A stretch of DNA of 64,000 bases from Emydura subglobosa. Lineage: Eukaryota; Chordata; Testudines; Chelidae. The stretch covers positions 13,241,049 through 13,305,048 of the forward strand of contig ML679956.1 in the NCBI GenBank assembly GCA_007922225.1, given 5' to 3'. The translations under genes were made by a program, and so were the position numbers. Below, in pieces: positions 62,347-64,000 of the stretch; the stretch's first letter is position 1, and each line of letters begins with the position of its first letter. The notes beneath the pieces were generated by a model that worked only from the letters and a program-made list of their open reading frames with translations, had not been told where the DNA came from and did not search any database.

Positions 62347-63866
62347 TCCATAAAATCATAGAAGTGTAGGATTGGAAGGGACCTTAAGTCGTCTTCTAGT
62401 CCAGTCCCCTGCACTCAAGACAGGACTAAGTATTATCTAGACTATTCCTGACAGGTGATTGTGTAACCTGATCTTAAAAATCTTCAATGATGGAAATTCC
62501 ACAACCTCCCAAGGCAATTTATTTCCAGTGCTTAACTACCATGACAGTTTGGAATTTTTTACCTAATGTCCAACCTAAACCTCCCTTACTACAATTTAAG
62601 CCCACTGCTTCTTGTCCTATCCTCAGAAGTTATCGAGAACAATTTTTCTCCCTCCACCTTTTATGTACTTGAAAATTGTCATTGTGTCTCCTCTCAGTCT
62701 TCTCTTCTCCAGACCAAACCACCCCATTTTTTTTTTTCAATCTTTCCTCACAGGTCATGTTTTCCAGACCTTTAATAATTTGTATTGGAGAAAGTCCAGA
62801 GGAGAGCAATCTGTCTATGTTTCCCAGAACTGGACACAATACTTCAGTTGAGGCTGTATCAGCATAGAGTAGAGTGGAAGAATACTTCTCATGTCTTGCT
62901 TATATATACTCCTGCTAATATATCCTAGAATGTTTGCTTTTTTTTTTTTTTTTTTTTGTGCAACAGCATTACACTGTTGACTTATATTTAGCCTGTGATC
63001 CACTATGACCCCCAGATCCGTCATTTCCCATTTTGTATGTGTGCAACTGATTGTTCCTTCCTAAGTGGAGTACTTTGCATTTGCCCTTATAGAATTTCAT
63101 CCTACTTACTTCAGATCATTTCTCCAGTTTGTCCAGATCGTTTTGAATTTTAATTATATCATCCAAAGCACTTGCAACTCCTCCCAGTGTGGTATCATCC
63201 ACAAACTACTTAAATGTACTCCCTCTGCCATTATCTAAATCACTGATGTGGATATTGAACAGAACCAGAATTGATCCCTGAGGGACCCCACTCAATATGC
63301 CTTTCCAAGCTTGACTGTGAACCACTGATTACTCTCTGGGAACAGTTTTCCAACCAGTTTTGCACCCAACTTATAGTAGTTCCATCTTGGTTGTATTTCC
63401 CTAGTTGGTTTATGAGGTCATGCAAGACAGTAACAAAAGACTTACTGAAATCAAGATACACCACATCTACTGCTTCCCCATTATCCACAAGGCTTGTTAC
63501 CCTGTTAAAGAAAGCTATTAATTTGGTTTGATATTATGTGTTCTTGAGAAATCCATGCTGGTTGTTACTTATTCCTTTATTATCTTCTAGGTGGTCTGCA
63601 TATTGATTGCTTAATTATTTGTTCCTTTACTTCTGGGTAATGAAGTTAAACTGACTGGTCTATAATTTCCTGGATAGTTCTTATTCCCCTTTTTATAGAT
63701 TAGCACTATATTTACCCTTTTCCAGTCCTCTGGAATTTCTCACATCTTCCATAACTTTTCAAAGATAATTGCTAATGGCTCAGATATCTCCTCAATCAGT
63801 TCCTTGAGTATCCTAGGATGTATTTCATCAGGCCCTGGTGACTTGAAGACATCTAACTTGTCTGAG
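62347..63866 (-). mobile_element. CR1 LINE 3' part, reading on the minus strand
   Basis: The 3' end (reverse complement of AAAATCATAGAAGTGTAGGA) lies at 62347. Going up in coordinates, the minus strand gives KGLENMT, the RT catalytic FVDD (codons 63194-63206), AVDVVYLDFSKSFVTVLHDL and LVNKL-like blocks near 63390-63480, and RPVSLTS near 63640. Stops and frame breaks are common. A poly-T run of about 23 (62933-62957) lies inside. Confidence 0.85.
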
Positions 63867-64000
63867 GGCATGTCTACACTACAAAGTTAAGTCAACTTAA
63901 TTTAAATCAACATACAGCACTTGACATAATTAAATCAGTTGGGCATGTCCTCACAATGCTTATTGCATCAGTGGAGTGCGTCCTCACAAACAGCGGTTGC
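63867..64000 (+). mobile_element. Left end of a Harbinger-type MITE, cut by the window edge
   Basis: GGCATGTCTACACTACAAAG and the AAGTCAACTTAATTTAAATC region match the termini of similar elements at 27066 and 33296. It continues past base 64000. Confidence 0.45.

Overview
The window is vertebrate nuclear DNA, most likely from a turtle. It has intron-exon structure with GT-AG splice sites and CR1 LINEs with their typical 3' region. It also has many DIRS-type tyrosine-recombinase retrotransposons, PIF/Harbinger and hAT-like DNA elements, a Ty3/gypsy remnant and a solo LTR. Turtle is an inference: CR1 plus abundant DIRS elements fits turtles better than birds or crocodilians. No bacterial genes, CRISPR arrays or RNA genes were seen.

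The only host gene recognised is ANO10 (anoctamin 10/TMEM16K) on the minus strand. Seven coding exons are present at 58914-59033, 48721-49290, 32879-32934, 23008-23082, 21420-21602, 9672-9863 and 974-1102. All have AG acceptors and GT donors, the phases join without a break, and no stop codon is seen. The exon sizes (120, 570, 56, 75, 183, 192, 129) match what I know of human exons 5-11. The 5' coding exons lie beyond base 64000 and the 3' end lies before base 1.

The introns are filled by transposons. DIRS copy A (2364-8585, in the intron between the 974-1102 and 9672-9863 exons) is nearly complete. It has inverted terminal repeats, the internal complementary region typical of DIRS, a gag region, an RT/RNase H ORF and a tyrosine recombinase ORF. 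Two lesions are visible: a nonsense codon at a conserved active-site Trp of the recombinase and a frame change in gag. Three other DIRS clusters are older, and each looks like one DIRS inside another in the same orientation: B inside C (13235-20300), E inside D (35437-44960) and G inside F (49769-57108). All seven DIRS copies read on the minus strand, the sense strand of ANO10.

Other repeats: an ERV-like solo LTR (20429-20932); CR1 copies at 13508-13870, 26520-26860, 44965-48005 and 62347-63866; a Harbinger element with transposase remnant (27066-27900); a Ty3/gypsy gag-protease remnant (28200-30665); a roughly 75-bp tandem repeat (30971-31190); and several MITE-like elements, one with perfect 8-bp target duplications (60694-60968) and one inside a DIRS recombinase (52286-52472). 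No convincing undescribed cellular system was found. The most notable content is the DIRS architecture and its repeated self-nesting.
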